49,827 bases of DNA. It comes from an uncultured Alistipes sp. (GTDB lineage Bacteria; Bacteroidota; Bacteroidia; Bacteroidales; Rikenellaceae). The stretch spans positions 1 through 49,827 of the forward strand of contig CALUKI010000027.1 in NCBI GenBank assembly GCA_944321175.1, read 5' to 3'. Below are positions 39,948-48,124 of the stretch, one piece after another; the stretch's first letter is position 1, and each line of letters begins with the position of its first letter. The notes under the pieces were generated by a model. The model was given only the letters and a program-made list of their open reading frames with translations, was not told where the DNA came from and made no database searches. A program made the position numbers and the translations under genes.

Positions 39948-40514
39948 CTACAACAGGATTACAGCCCGTTCGGGCGGCATCGGACGCCCTGCGGGGAGCT
40001 GGATACGAAGTACATGTTCCGTCGCAACCGGCTGTCCGTTCTTGGTTGCCGGAATCCATTCGGGAGCCTCCTCGACCGCTTTTACCACTTTGCGACGCAA
40101 CCGGTTGTCCGTAGATTCGAGCAGGTCGGTCAATACGACCCGTCCGTCGCTCTCCACCCGAAACCGATAGACGACCCGCGCCACAGGATCCGTCCCGCCC
40201 CACTCGACATGATTCGCGACATAACGGTCGAACGATAGCGTGTCAACCGAGAAACGGGCTTTCGTATCGTATTTCAACGTAATGAGAATCACACCGTTCG
40301 ACGCATCCGCGCCATATCGGGCGATTGTCTGCTCATCGGCCGGGAGCTGCTCCATGCGTTCGATCTCCGCAGGCGGAATCTCCCGCAACGGATCCCCGTC
40401 GTAAGGCTCGCCATTGACAATATAGACCGCTCGGCGCTGCTGTGCAAAACCGCCCGGCGCAACGGCAACAAGCAGAAACAAAACGAGTATTCGGATTCTT
40501 GTCTTCATCTGCAA
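39948..40514 (-). CDS. Secreted protein with plug-like and TonB C-terminal-like domains
   Basis: This 188-aa protein has a signal peptide (MKTRIRILVLFLLVAVAPGGFAQ). Residues about 28-82 (VYIVNGEPYDGDPLREIPPAEIERMEQL, then ARYGADASNGVILITLK) match the end of the plug domain of SusC/TonB-dependent receptors. Residues about 100-180 (WGGTDPVARVVYRFRVESDGRVVLTDLLESTDNRLRRKVVKAVEEAPEWIPATKNGQPV) match the TonB C-terminal domain. There is no transmembrane anchor and no barrel, so it is neither a complete receptor nor a normal TonB. The start is ATG 40514 or 40508. Function unknown. Confidence 0.78.
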   Translation of the reverse strand: MQMKTRIRILVLFLLVAVAPGGFAQQRRAVYIVNGEPYDGDPLREIPPAEIERMEQLPADEQTIARYGADASNGVILITLKYDTKARFSVDTLSFDRYVANHVEWGGTDPVARVVYRFRVESDGRVVLTDLLESTDNRLRRKVVKAVEEAPEWIPATKNGQPVATEHVLRIQLPAGRPMPPERAVILL

Positions 40515-40692
40515 CTCTTTTTTTCACGATGATACCGGCTGTCCGCTTCGGAACCTCTTCCCGCTCCAGCCCTCCCCCCCCCGCACCTGCCCATCTGCAC
40601 ATCCCGGCACGGCGTACCGCCGCACGGCCGGCAGGACGGCCCCTGTCCGAAGGATTATATGACACGAACGTCATTCCGGCTCCCGATATTGC

Positions 40693-41793
40693 CTACTCCC
40701 CGTCGTTGCGCGCATGCGCAGCATAACTCTCCCACCTGGCAAGCACGGCACGGAAATCGGCCGGCAACTCGCTTTCGAAATAGACCTCCCGCCCCGTCGT
40801 GGGATGGATAAACCCCAGACATCGGGCATGCAACGCCTGACGCGGCATCAGCGCAAAACAATTCTCGACGAACTGCCGGTATTTCGAGAAGGTCGTCCCC
40901 TTGAGGATCCGGGCTCCGCCATATCGGGCGTCGTTGAAAAGAGGGAACCCTTTCCATGACATGTGAACCCGTATCTGATGTGTACGCCCCGTCTCAAGCC
41001 GGCACTCCACAAGGGTCACATACCCGTAACGCCGCACCACACGCCAGTGCGTCACCGCATGCTTGCCCGCATCTCCCGCCGCAAACACACACATCTGCAG
41101 CTTGTCTTTGGGCGAGCGTCCGATATTGCCCGTGATCGTCCCTTCATCCGTATCGGGATTGCCCCACACCAGCGCATAATACCGGCGTGTAATCGTATGA
41201 TCGAAAAACTGTTTGGCCAGCCGCGCATGCGAACGCTCGTTCTTCGCCACCACAAGAATCCCCGACGTATCCTTGTCGATGCGGTGCACCAGCCCCGCCC
41301 GTAAATCGCCTTCCGAGAACATCGGCAATGTCCGCAGATGATATGCCAGCGCATTGACCAAGGTACCGTCCCAGTTGCCGTGACCCGGATGTACCACCAT
41401 GCCGGCCGGTTTATCGACAATCAACAGGTCGTCGTCCTCGTAAAGGATGTCCAGCGGTATGTTCTGCGGAACAATCCCGACCTCCCGTTTGGGATAGGGC
41501 ATCACCAGCGTGATCCGGTCCAGCGGCTTGACCCTGTAACTCGGTTTCGCCGCACGGCCGTTTACCAGCACATTGCCGTTGTCGGTCGCCGTCTGGATCC
41601 GGTTCCGTGAACAGTGCTGCATGCGCAGCGCGAGGAACTTGTCGAGCCGCATCGGCTCCTGACCCGCATCCACCGAAACGGCGAAATGTTCATACAGCTC
41701 ATCGCCTTCTTCGACTTCCCCTCCGTCGGCAGCCGCTTCGCGTGTCAGCAGCTCTTCATCGTCGTATCGATCCCGCATCGAAGCCATCATCAC
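40693..41793 (-). CDS. RluA/RluD family pseudouridine synthase
   Basis: This 366-aa RNA-modifying enzyme has an S4 RNA-binding domain at about residues 48-95 (MRLDKFLALRMQHCSRNRIQTATDNGNVLVNG) and the RluA catalytic domain with HRIDKDTSGILVVAK (catalytic Asp173). Other family motifs are LLIVDKPAGMVVHPGHGNWDGTLVNAL and LETGRTHQIRVHM. It probably makes pseudouridines in 23S rRNA helix 69 (RluD-like). The first 45 residues are acidic and non-conserved, so the start could be 41793 or 41778. It lies 8 nt downstream of the PASTA protein gene, a pairing common in Bacteroidota. Confidence 0.93.
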   Translation of the reverse strand: MMMASMRDRYDDEELLTREAAADGGEVEEGDELYEHFAVSVDAGQEPMRLDKFLALRMQHCSRNRIQTATDNGNVLVNGRAAKPSYRVKPLDRITLVMPYPKREVGIVPQNIPLDILYEDDDLLIVDKPAGMVVHPGHGNWDGTLVNALAYHLRTLPMFSEGDLRAGLVHRIDKDTSGILVVAKNERSHARLAKQFFDHTITRRYYALVWGNPDTDEGTITGNIGRSPKDKLQMCVFAAGDAGKHAVTHWRVVRRYGYVTLVECRLETGRTHQIRVHMSWKGFPLFNDARYGGARILKGTTFSKYRQFVENCFALMPRQALHARCLGFIHPTTGREVYFESELPADFRAVLARWESYAAHARNDGE

Positions 41794-41801
41794 ACCAACA
41801 A

Positions 41802-42791
41802 CTAAAAGAAATCATCTTCGGAGACGGCAGACGATGCCGGCGATGTCGCAGAGCGTCCCTCGGCATCGCGCTGCAGCTCTTCGACATGCCGCAGCACTTC
41901 AAGTTCGGCCAACGAATCCTCCCGCTCAAGCCGCTCGCGTTCCTGTTCCCGCATCTTCTCCAGCTCCTTCGCCCGATTGTCGGAAGCGGCACTCTCTCTG
42001 GCCGCCTTCTCCCTGTCAAGTGTCAGCCGCAACGAGACCTCACTGCCCAATGACGCCCAACTGCCCTGCTCCGGCTCCTGAAGATAGACCCGCGCATTTT
42101 TTTCGTCGAGCTGATCGATCCCCGCATCGAAACGGACCTCTCCGACATTGAGTCCCTGCTCCCACAACCGGCTCTTCGCATCGCGCAGCGAAACGCCGAT
42201 CACCTTGGGTACGACAGCCCGATTTTCACCTTCGGCGACACCGACACACAGCGTAACACCCGAACCGATCTCCAGTTGAAGGTGCGACGACGGCTCGACC
42301 GTGCGGCCGTTTACCCGCTGCTCAAGGACATAGTTGGTCGCCATATCGGGTGAATAGACCAGCCGTTCGATGCCCAACCCGGCAATCTCAAGCATGTTTT
42401 TGGCCTGACGCAGCGAACGCCCCGCCACGTAGGGGACCTCGACCTTCCGTTGTGCATACGAGTTGATCGTCACATAAACCGTCCGGCCCCCCTTGACCTG
42501 CGTACCTTCATGCGGCAGCTGGTCGAGTACCACACCCCCGTCGTAAGCCGGCACATAGAGCGAATCGTTCACCTGCAGCCTGAGATGGCTGCGCTGTGCC
42601 AGATGGCGCGCTTCATCGAGCCCCAGCCCCGTAAAATCCGGCACCGAACGGTGGGTGCCGTGACGGGTGCCGATCCGCATGGCAATATGCGCCGCAAGCA
42701 GCACGCCGACAATGGTTATCGCAATCATTGCCAGATGATAGAGGTACGGACGGCTCTTGAGCCGATCCAGAAAGTTCGGTTTTCGTTCCAT
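41802..42791 (-). CDS. Membrane-anchored PASTA domain protein
   Basis: This 329-aa protein has one transmembrane helix (residues about 18-42, YHLAMIAITIVGVLLAAHIAM) and three extracytoplasmic PASTA domains (SVPDFTGLGLDEARHLAQRSHLRLQV; EVPYVAGRSLRQAKNMLEIAGLGIE; VVPKVIGVSLRDAKSRLWEQGLNVG). A charged coiled-coil tail follows (about 270-310, REKAARESAASDNRAKELEKMREQERERLERED). PASTA domains bind peptidoglycan fragments. There is no kinase or penicillin-binding domain, so unlike PknB or PBP2x it is a stand-alone sensor or scaffold. It is coupled to the RluD-type gene. Confidence 0.92.
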   Translation of the reverse strand: MERKPNFLDRLKSRPYLYHLAMIAITIVGVLLAAHIAMRIGTRHGTHRSVPDFTGLGLDEARHLAQRSHLRLQVNDSLYVPAYDGGVVLDQLPHEGTQVKGGRTVYVTINSYAQRKVEVPYVAGRSLRQAKNMLEIAGLGIERLVYSPDMATNYVLEQRVNGRTVEPSSHLQLEIGSGVTLCVGVAEGENRAVVPKVIGVSLRDAKSRLWEQGLNVGEVRFDAGIDQLDEKNARVYLQEPEQGSWASLGSEVSLRLTLDREKAARESAASDNRAKELEKMREQERERLEREDSLAELEVLRHVEELQRDAEGRSATSPASSAVSEDDFF

Positions 42792-42988
42792 AACGGCGTT
42801 GTTCTAATTCATTGTACATCGTACCGCATCAAACCCTGCATGCCGGCATGATGAACGGATCCCCGCCCGTCCCCGTTTTATCGGGGGCGGCCCGAAGAGA
42901 CCGTCCGCCGGAATACGCCCGTCGGGACACAATGCCCGACAACCGCCCTCTTCCGAATATCCGGCCGGCATGCATCGATGCGGATCCA

Positions 42989-44098
42989 CTATTTCGGCGC
43001 CTTTTTGTAAAGATAAACGGCAATGAAACAATAGATGATATTGGGCAGCCACATCGAAATCCCCGCAGGCAATGTCCCGCTCTTGGCAAACTCCTCGAAA
43101 AACCGCATCAGAAGAATGTAGGAGAAGCACAGGCCGACACCCAGGCCAATGTGCAGCCCCGTTCCGCCACGCACCTTGCGCGAGGAGAGCGACACCCCGA
43201 TCAGCGTCAGGATAAAGGTGGAAATGGGATAGACAAAACGGGCATGCCGCTCCACCTCGATAATGCGAATCGAGTCCGAGCCCTTGCTGCGCTGCTGATG
43301 CAGAAATTCATTCAGTTCCTCGATCTTCATCGTCTGGATCAGTTCGTTGATACGGCCCAGCTCGCTCACGTCGAGATTGATCACCGTATCCAGGTTGCGG
43401 CGCTGTTCAAAATGCTCCATCCCCAGCGAATCGAACTCCCGCGTAATATAACGGGATGCCGTCCAGTGCTTCGTCGTCGGGTCGATCTTGACATCCGCCG
43501 CTTCGAGCGAAGCCGTCATCTTGTTCCCGTCGAAATGTTCGAGCGCAAGATAGGAGACCTGTTTGGAGGCGGCCATATAGCCCCGAATGTAGGCAAAGAC
43601 ACCCGGTTCGATCTGCCTGTAGATATGACGGTTGACCGTCATGTTGTCCCGCACGCGCTTGCGGATGTACTTCATCTCGAAGGCCACCGATTCCCGCTGC
43701 GAAACGGGGATGACCCACAGATTGAGCGTCAGCGACAACGATGCGATCAACAAGGAACTGATGAAATAGGGCCACATCAAACGGCGGAAACTCATGCCCC
43801 CGGACAACATGGCCACGATTTCGGTCTGATAGGCCATCTTCGAGGTGAAGAAGATACAGGCGATAAAGGTAAAGAGTCCGCTGAACTGGTTGATGAAGAA
43901 GGGGACGAAATTGAGGTAATAATCGAAAACGATCGCCGACAGCGGCGCCTTCAACTCGGTAAAATCATCGATCTTTTCGACATAGTCGAACAGCACCACC
44001 ACCACGATGATCATCGCGATGGCAAAGAGATATGTCCCGATGAACTTCCCGATAATGTATCGGTCGAGAATCTTTATGCCGGGCCAGCGTAATTTCAT
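42989..44098 (-). CDS. LptF/LptG family permease
   Basis: This 369-aa inner-membrane protein has three N-terminal membrane segments (ILDRYIIGKFIGTYLFAIAMIIVVVVLFDYVEKIDDF; YYLNFVPFFINQFSGLFTFIACIFF; MWPYFISSLLIASLSLTLNLWVIP), a periplasmic beta-jellyroll of about 180 residues, and three C-terminal segments. This is the layout of LptF/LptG, which with LptB and LptC extract lipopolysaccharide from the inner membrane. Which of the two it corresponds to is not clear from sequence alone. It lies 176 nt downstream of tgt on the same strand; a -7 box (TACTTTTG, 44164-44157) suggests its own promoter. Confidence 0.92.
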   Translation of the reverse strand: MKLRWPGIKILDRYIIGKFIGTYLFAIAMIIVVVVLFDYVEKIDDFTELKAPLSAIVFDYYLNFVPFFINQFSGLFTFIACIFFTSKMAYQTEIVAMLSGGMSFRRLMWPYFISSLLIASLSLTLNLWVIPVSQRESVAFEMKYIRKRVRDNMTVNRHIYRQIEPGVFAYIRGYMAASKQVSYLALEHFDGNKMTASLEAADVKIDPTTKHWTASRYITREFDSLGMEHFEQRRNLDTVINLDVSELGRINELIQTMKIEELNEFLHQQRSKGSDSIRIIEVERHARFVYPISTFILTLIGVSLSSRKVRGGTGLHIGLGVGLCFSYILLMRFFEEFAKSGTLPAGISMWLPNIIYCFIAVYLYKKAPK

Positions 44099-44274
44099 AA
44101 CTTACAACTCATATCAATAACCGGCGTCCGCCGACTTTCGCATCCCCCCGTTTTTCCAAAAGTACCGTCTCGCCCCATCTCTCGCGGCACATCCGCATCC
44201 GACACGCCACTGTTGCGGCGATACCCGTCGGACAAACCTCACGCTCCTGCAACCGTTCCGGTCCGCCGCCGGCA

Positions 44275-45405
44275 TCAAAGCCTGCGGCCCAGACGCGCTA
44301 CGGCCGCCGTCTTCCACTCCTTGAAATCCCCTGCAAGGATATGTTCGCGGGCGGCCGTCACAAGCCGCAGATAAAACGCAATGTTGTGCAACGACGCAAT
44401 CTGTGCCGCCATCATCTCTCCGCACGTCACCAAATGGTGCAGATAGGCTTTCGTATAACACCGGTCAAAGGTCGTGCCTTCGGGGTCGATGGGCGAGAAA
44501 TCGCTCTCCCACTTCTTGTTGCGGATATTGATCGTACCCTCCCATGTGAAGAGCTGGCCGTTGCGGCCGTTCCGCGTCGGCATCACGCAGTCGAACATAT
44601 CGACTCCGCGTTCGATCGCTTCGAGGATGTTCGCCGGCGTCCCCACGCCCATCAGATAACGCGGCCGGTCTTCGGGCAGAATCGCATTGACCACCTCGAT
44701 CATCTCATACATCACTTCCGTCGGTTCGCCCACCGCCAGTCCGCCGATCGCATAGCCGTCGGCGGCATATTGCCTGACATTCTCCGCCGCGCGCGCCCGA
44801 AGATCGGGATAGGAGCACCCCTGCACGATCGGGAACAGCGCCTGATAGTGGCCGTATTTCGGCTGCGTGCGGTGGTACTGCTCAAAACAACGCTCCAGCC
44901 ACCGTTCTGTCAGTGCCAAGGACCTGGCGGCATATTCACGCGGGGCATCGCCCGGAGGGCACTCGTCGAAAGCCATCATGATGTCGGCGCCGATCGACCG
45001 TTCGGTATCGATAACGCTCTCCGGTGTAAAGAGGTGTTTCGAACCGTCGATGTGCGACCGGAAGTGACACCCCTCCTCCTTCAGTTTACGGCAATCGGCC
45101 AGCGAGAAGACCTGGAAACCGCCCGAATCGGTCAGCATCGGCCCCTCCCACGCCGAAAAACGATGGACTCCGCCGGCCTCCTCCAGAATCCGGGTGCCGG
45201 GCCGAAGATACAGGTGGTAGGTGTTGGCCAGAATGATCTGCGCCTTCGCCTCTTCGCGCACGTCGCGATGAAAAACACCCTTTACCGCCGCAGCCGTACC
45301 CACAGGCATGAAGATCGGCGTGCGAATTGCTCCGTGATCGGTTTGCAACTCGCCGGCACGCGCCTTCGTCCGGGAATCGGTATGTTGGAGCTTGAACTGC
45401 ATCAT
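44275..45405 (-). CDS. tgt: tRNA-guanine transglycosylase, lacking the usual Zn cysteines
   Basis: This 376-aa enzyme exchanges guanine 34 for the queuosine precursor in tRNAs with GUN anticodons. Catalytic motifs are intact: DSGGFQVFSL (first Asp), GGLAVGEPTEVMYEMI and MFDCVMPTRNGRNGQ (nucleophile Asp). The C-terminal CxCxxC that, with a His, binds zinc in most bacterial TGTs is absent: the segment reads PIDPEGTTFDRCYTKAYLHHLVTCGEMMAAQIASLHN, with a single Cys before the conserved YTKAYLHHL. Other Bacteroidota, as far as I recall, share this. The -7 box sits 8 nt upstream of the ATG, so the mRNA is nearly leaderless. Confidence 0.93.
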   Translation of the reverse strand: MMQFKLQHTDSRTKARAGELQTDHGAIRTPIFMPVGTAAAVKGVFHRDVREEAKAQIILANTYHLYLRPGTRILEEAGGVHRFSAWEGPMLTDSGGFQVFSLADCRKLKEEGCHFRSHIDGSKHLFTPESVIDTERSIGADIMMAFDECPPGDAPREYAARSLALTERWLERCFEQYHRTQPKYGHYQALFPIVQGCSYPDLRARAAENVRQYAADGYAIGGLAVGEPTEVMYEMIEVVNAILPEDRPRYLMGVGTPANILEAIERGVDMFDCVMPTRNGRNGQLFTWEGTINIRNKKWESDFSPIDPEGTTFDRCYTKAYLHHLVTCGEMMAAQIASLHNIAFYLRLVTAAREHILAGDFKEWKTAAVARLGRRL

Positions 45406-45412
45406 AATCGTA

Positions 45413-45420
45413 CAAAGGTA
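45413..45420 (-). promoter_or_regulatory. -7 element of tgt
   Basis: TACCTTTG on the minus strand, ending 7 nt before the tgt ATG at 45405. This is the same strong -7 box as in the rRNA promoters; no clear -33 box. Confidence 0.6.
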
Positions 45421-45492
45421 GGAATTTTTAACGGTTTTCGCATCTTCACAAAAGAATTCTTCCCGCAGTACGACATTTCATGATTGTTTTCG

Positions 45493-45500
45493 TATCTTTG
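45493..45500 (+). promoter_or_regulatory. -7 element of the glycosyltransferase/ECF sigma unit
   Basis: TATCTTTG ends 10 nt before the ATG at 45511. It supports the start at 45511 over the frame beginning at 45484, which lies upstream of the box. Confidence 0.58.
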
Positions 45501-45510
45501 CCACACTTCT

Positions 45511-46680
45511 ATGCTTGTGGCAGATATGACCTTTCCGGAAAGCTTCCTCGCCCATTACGGGTGGCAGGGCGCCGCTTTGGCGGCGGTCATGCTGGTGCTG
45601 CTCTGCACCCAACTCTATTACTACCTCTTCGCATACGGACGCATCCCCGCCTACAAAAACAACCGAAGAAAAGCCGTCATCGATGCCGAACCGCCCATTT
45701 CGGTCATCGTCCCGATGTTCTCCGAAGATTATACCTTCGTCGAAAACCAACTCCCCTGGCTCCTGAGACAGGAGTATGCCGAATTCGAAATCGTAATCGT
45801 CTATGTAGGCTGCGACGGCGACTTCTTCGAGGATCTGTTGCGCATCCGCCAATCGTTCCCGCGCGTGGTGACGACAAAGATCGAACAGGACAACCGGTTT
45901 CCCATCTCGACAAAGATGGCGCTCAATGTCGGAATCAAATCCTCGCATTTCGACCATCTGATCATCACCTCGACCGACGCCCGCCCGCGCTCGAACCGCT
46001 GGCTGGCCCTGATGGCAAAGGGGTTCATGCGCGGCGAGATCGTCGTGGGATACTGCGGCATGGAGCGCAAAAAAGGATTCGCAAACCGCTGGATCCGCAC
46101 CGACCGCATGATGGAATCGGTTCAATGGCTCGCACGCGCCGTCGCAGGAGCTCCCTATCGCGGCATCCGGCACAATGTGGGATTCGTCAAACGGCTCTAT
46201 TTCGAAGCAAAGGGGTTCAACCATCTCAATATGAATCTCGGCGAAGACGACCTGTTCCTGCAGCAGATCATTCATGACGACAATGTGAGTGTCGTCCTTT
46301 CGCCCCGTGCCGCAACCGAAGAGTCCGTTTGGGGCGGTCTGGGCTGGTGGACGCGGCAACAACGGTATTTCGGAGTCACACGACGGTTCTACCCCGCCGG
46401 CATCCGGAATTTCATCCAATGGGAACTGGGCAGCCGTATCCTTTTCTTTGCAGCGGCAGCCACCGCCGTCGCCGTCATGCCGGCGGAATACAAGTTGGCG
46501 GCAGCGGCGCTGATCCTGCTCCGCTACATTGCGGTCTTCGTTACGATCTGGCGCATTGCACGCCGGCTCGGCGAACGCGGATTGTGCGGCACCTACTTCC
46601 TGCACGATCTGCTGAGCCCCTTCTATGAATTGTTCCTGGCGCTGCTGCGGCTGCGCCGCAACGACCGCGTATGGAGATAG
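45511..46680 (+). CDS. Membrane-bound glycosyltransferase family 2 protein
   Basis: This 389-aa protein has one N-terminal membrane helix (AALAAVMLVLLCTQLYYYLFAYG), a GT-A catalytic domain (ISVIVPMFSEDYTFVENQLPWLLRQEYAEFEIVIVYVG; a TSTDARP acidic site; NMNLGEDDLFLQQII, where the ED pair is the likely base; and WTRQQRYFG as the QxxRW-like motif) and two or three C-terminal helices. It resembles processive or polyprenyl-type GT2 enzymes. Its end overlaps the ECF sigma gene by 10 bp, so they are co-transcribed. An alternative start is 45526. Confidence 0.87.
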   Translation: MLVADMTFPESFLAHYGWQGAALAAVMLVLLCTQLYYYLFAYGRIPAYKNNRRKAVIDAEPPISVIVPMFSEDYTFVENQLPWLLRQEYAEFEIVIVYVGCDGDFFEDLLRIRQSFPRVVTTKIEQDNRFPISTKMALNVGIKSSHFDHLIITSTDARPRSNRWLALMAKGFMRGEIVVGYCGMERKKGFANRWIRTDRMMESVQWLARAVAGAPYRGIRHNVGFVKRLYFEAKGFNHLNMNLGEDDLFLQQIIHDDNVSVVLSPRAATEESVWGGLGWWTRQQRYFGVTRRFYPAGIRNFIQWELGSRILFFAAAATAVAVMPAEYKLAAAALILLRYIAVFVTIWRIARRLGERGLCGTYFLHDLLSPFYELFLALLRLRRNDRVWR

Positions 46681-47234
46681 CCGACTACATCGTAGCCGAC
46701 GACCGGCAACTGACCCGTCTGGTTCTCGACGGCGACACGGCAGCGTTCGAATACCTGTTCGACCGTTATCGGGATGCCATTCATCGGCTGTTCCTGCAAC
46801 GTACGGGCAGCGCGGAGGATGCCGACGATCTGCTGCAGGAGACCTTCATCAAGGTCTATCTGAACCTGCACCGTTACAGCGACGAATATACGTTCGGGCA
46901 GTGGCTTTACACCATCGCCCGCAACACCTTCATCGATTATGTGCGCAAGCGTCAGGACGACCTGTCGATCGATGAAAAATTTGCGGCCCCGGCCTCGAAT
47001 GCGCCGACACCCGAAGAGAGCATCATCAATTCCCAGCAACGCGGACAGATCGAACACTGCATCGCGCGCCTGCCGGAGAACTATCGGACACTGATCCGCA
47101 TGCGGTTCTTCAACGAATACTCCTACGAGGAGATCGCCGCCAAGCTGTCGCTGCCGCTCGGCACGGTCAAAACACAGATCCACCGCGCACGGGAGCGCAT
47201 GTGCCGGCTGATCGTGGACAACGACCGACGGTGA
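46671..47234 (+). CDS. RNA polymerase sigma factor, ECF type
   Basis: This 187-aa sigma-70 family member has region 2 (AFEYLFDRYRDAIHRLFLQRTGSAEDADDLLQETFIKVYLNLHRY, then FGQWLYTIARNTFIDYVRKR) and region 4 (IARLPENYRTLIRMRFFNEYSYEEIAAKLSLPLGTVKTQIHRARERM), joined by a short linker with no region 3, as in ECF factors. No anti-sigma gene (FecR type) is adjacent. Its start codon is inside the upstream glycosyltransferase gene. The RsmG gene follows 89 nt later. The regulon cannot be deduced from context. Confidence 0.92.
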   Translation: MEIADYIVADDRQLTRLVLDGDTAAFEYLFDRYRDAIHRLFLQRTGSAEDADDLLQETFIKVYLNLHRYSDEYTFGQWLYTIARNTFIDYVRKRQDDLSIDEKFAAPASNAPTPEESIINSQQRGQIEHCIARLPENYRTLIRMRFFNEYSYEEIAAKLSLPLGTVKTQIHRARERMCRLIVDNDRR

Positions 47235-47323
47235 ATCCGACGGAGCACGGCGCCAAATGCCGGAGGCTGGCAGACCTGCGGGCAGAGAACCGAATACACG
47301 GACCAATTGATTCAAGAAGAGCG

Positions 47324-47944
47324 ATGGAAGAACTGCTTCGATATTTCCCCGATCTTACGGAGCGTCAGCGCACGCAGTTTGCGGCGCTGTACCCGTTGTA
47401 CGAGCTGTGGAACGCCCGCATCAACGTCGTCTCGCGCAAGGATTTCGGGCAGCTGTACCTGCGGCATGTCCTTCATTCGCTGGCCATCGCCAAGGTCTGC
47501 ACCTTTGCACCGCAGGCGCGGGTCGTGGATGTAGGGTGCGGGGGCGGATTTCCGTCGGTACCGCTGGCTATTCTCTTCCCCGACACCCGCTTTACGGCCG
47601 TTGATTCGATCGGCAAGAAGATCACGGTCGTACGAGCCGTAGCGGAAGGTGCCGGCATCCCGAATCTCGAAGCCCGCAACTGCCGTGCAGAACAACTTGA
47701 CGAACGGTTCGACTACGCCGTTTCGCGTGCCGTGACCGACATGGCAACCTTCACGAAATGGGTTTGGCCGCTGCTCGAACGCGGACAACGCGGGTCATTG
47801 CCCAACGGCATCCTCTATCTCAAGGGCGGAGATCTGACCGAAGAGCTGGGCCGCACGCACATGCGTTGGCAGCAATATCCCATCCCCGCATTTTTCGACA
47901 ATCCCTTTTTCGAGACGAAGAAAGTCGTCTATACCGCACGTTGA
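47324..47944 (+). CDS. rsmG: 16S rRNA (guanine-N7) methyltransferase
   Basis: This 206-aa SAM-dependent enzyme methylates G527 of 16S rRNA (E. coli numbering). The motifs VVDVGCGGGFPSVPLAILFPDTRFTAVDSIGKK (SAM binding) and NCRAEQLDERFDYAVSRAVTDM are diagnostic, and the N-terminal LYELWNARINVVSRKDFGQLYLRHVLHSLA is the GidB family start. A frame beginning at 47201 adds residues with no family match and overlaps the sigma gene, so I chose ATG 47324. It is probably read with the sigma factor gene. Confidence 0.95.
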   Translation: MEELLRYFPDLTERQRTQFAALYPLYELWNARINVVSRKDFGQLYLRHVLHSLAIAKVCTFAPQARVVDVGCGGGFPSVPLAILFPDTRFTAVDSIGKKITVVRAVAEGAGIPNLEARNCRAEQLDERFDYAVSRAVTDMATFTKWVWPLLERGQRGSLPNGILYLKGGDLTEELGRTHMRWQQYPIPAFFDNPFFETKKVVYTAR

Positions 47945-48124
47945 CCGGACAAGACAAGCGTAAAATACAGAATATTGCGTTCACATTCTTCTTCCGTCCG
48001 GCCCATTCCGCACAAACGCCCTCTCCGGTTGTTTTTTCTCGACGTTTCGCCGGAACATGCGGGAGGGAGCGGGCATTCGGCTTTTGCCGACGGCGGTTTT
48101 GAGACCGTTACGGCCACGGAAAAA

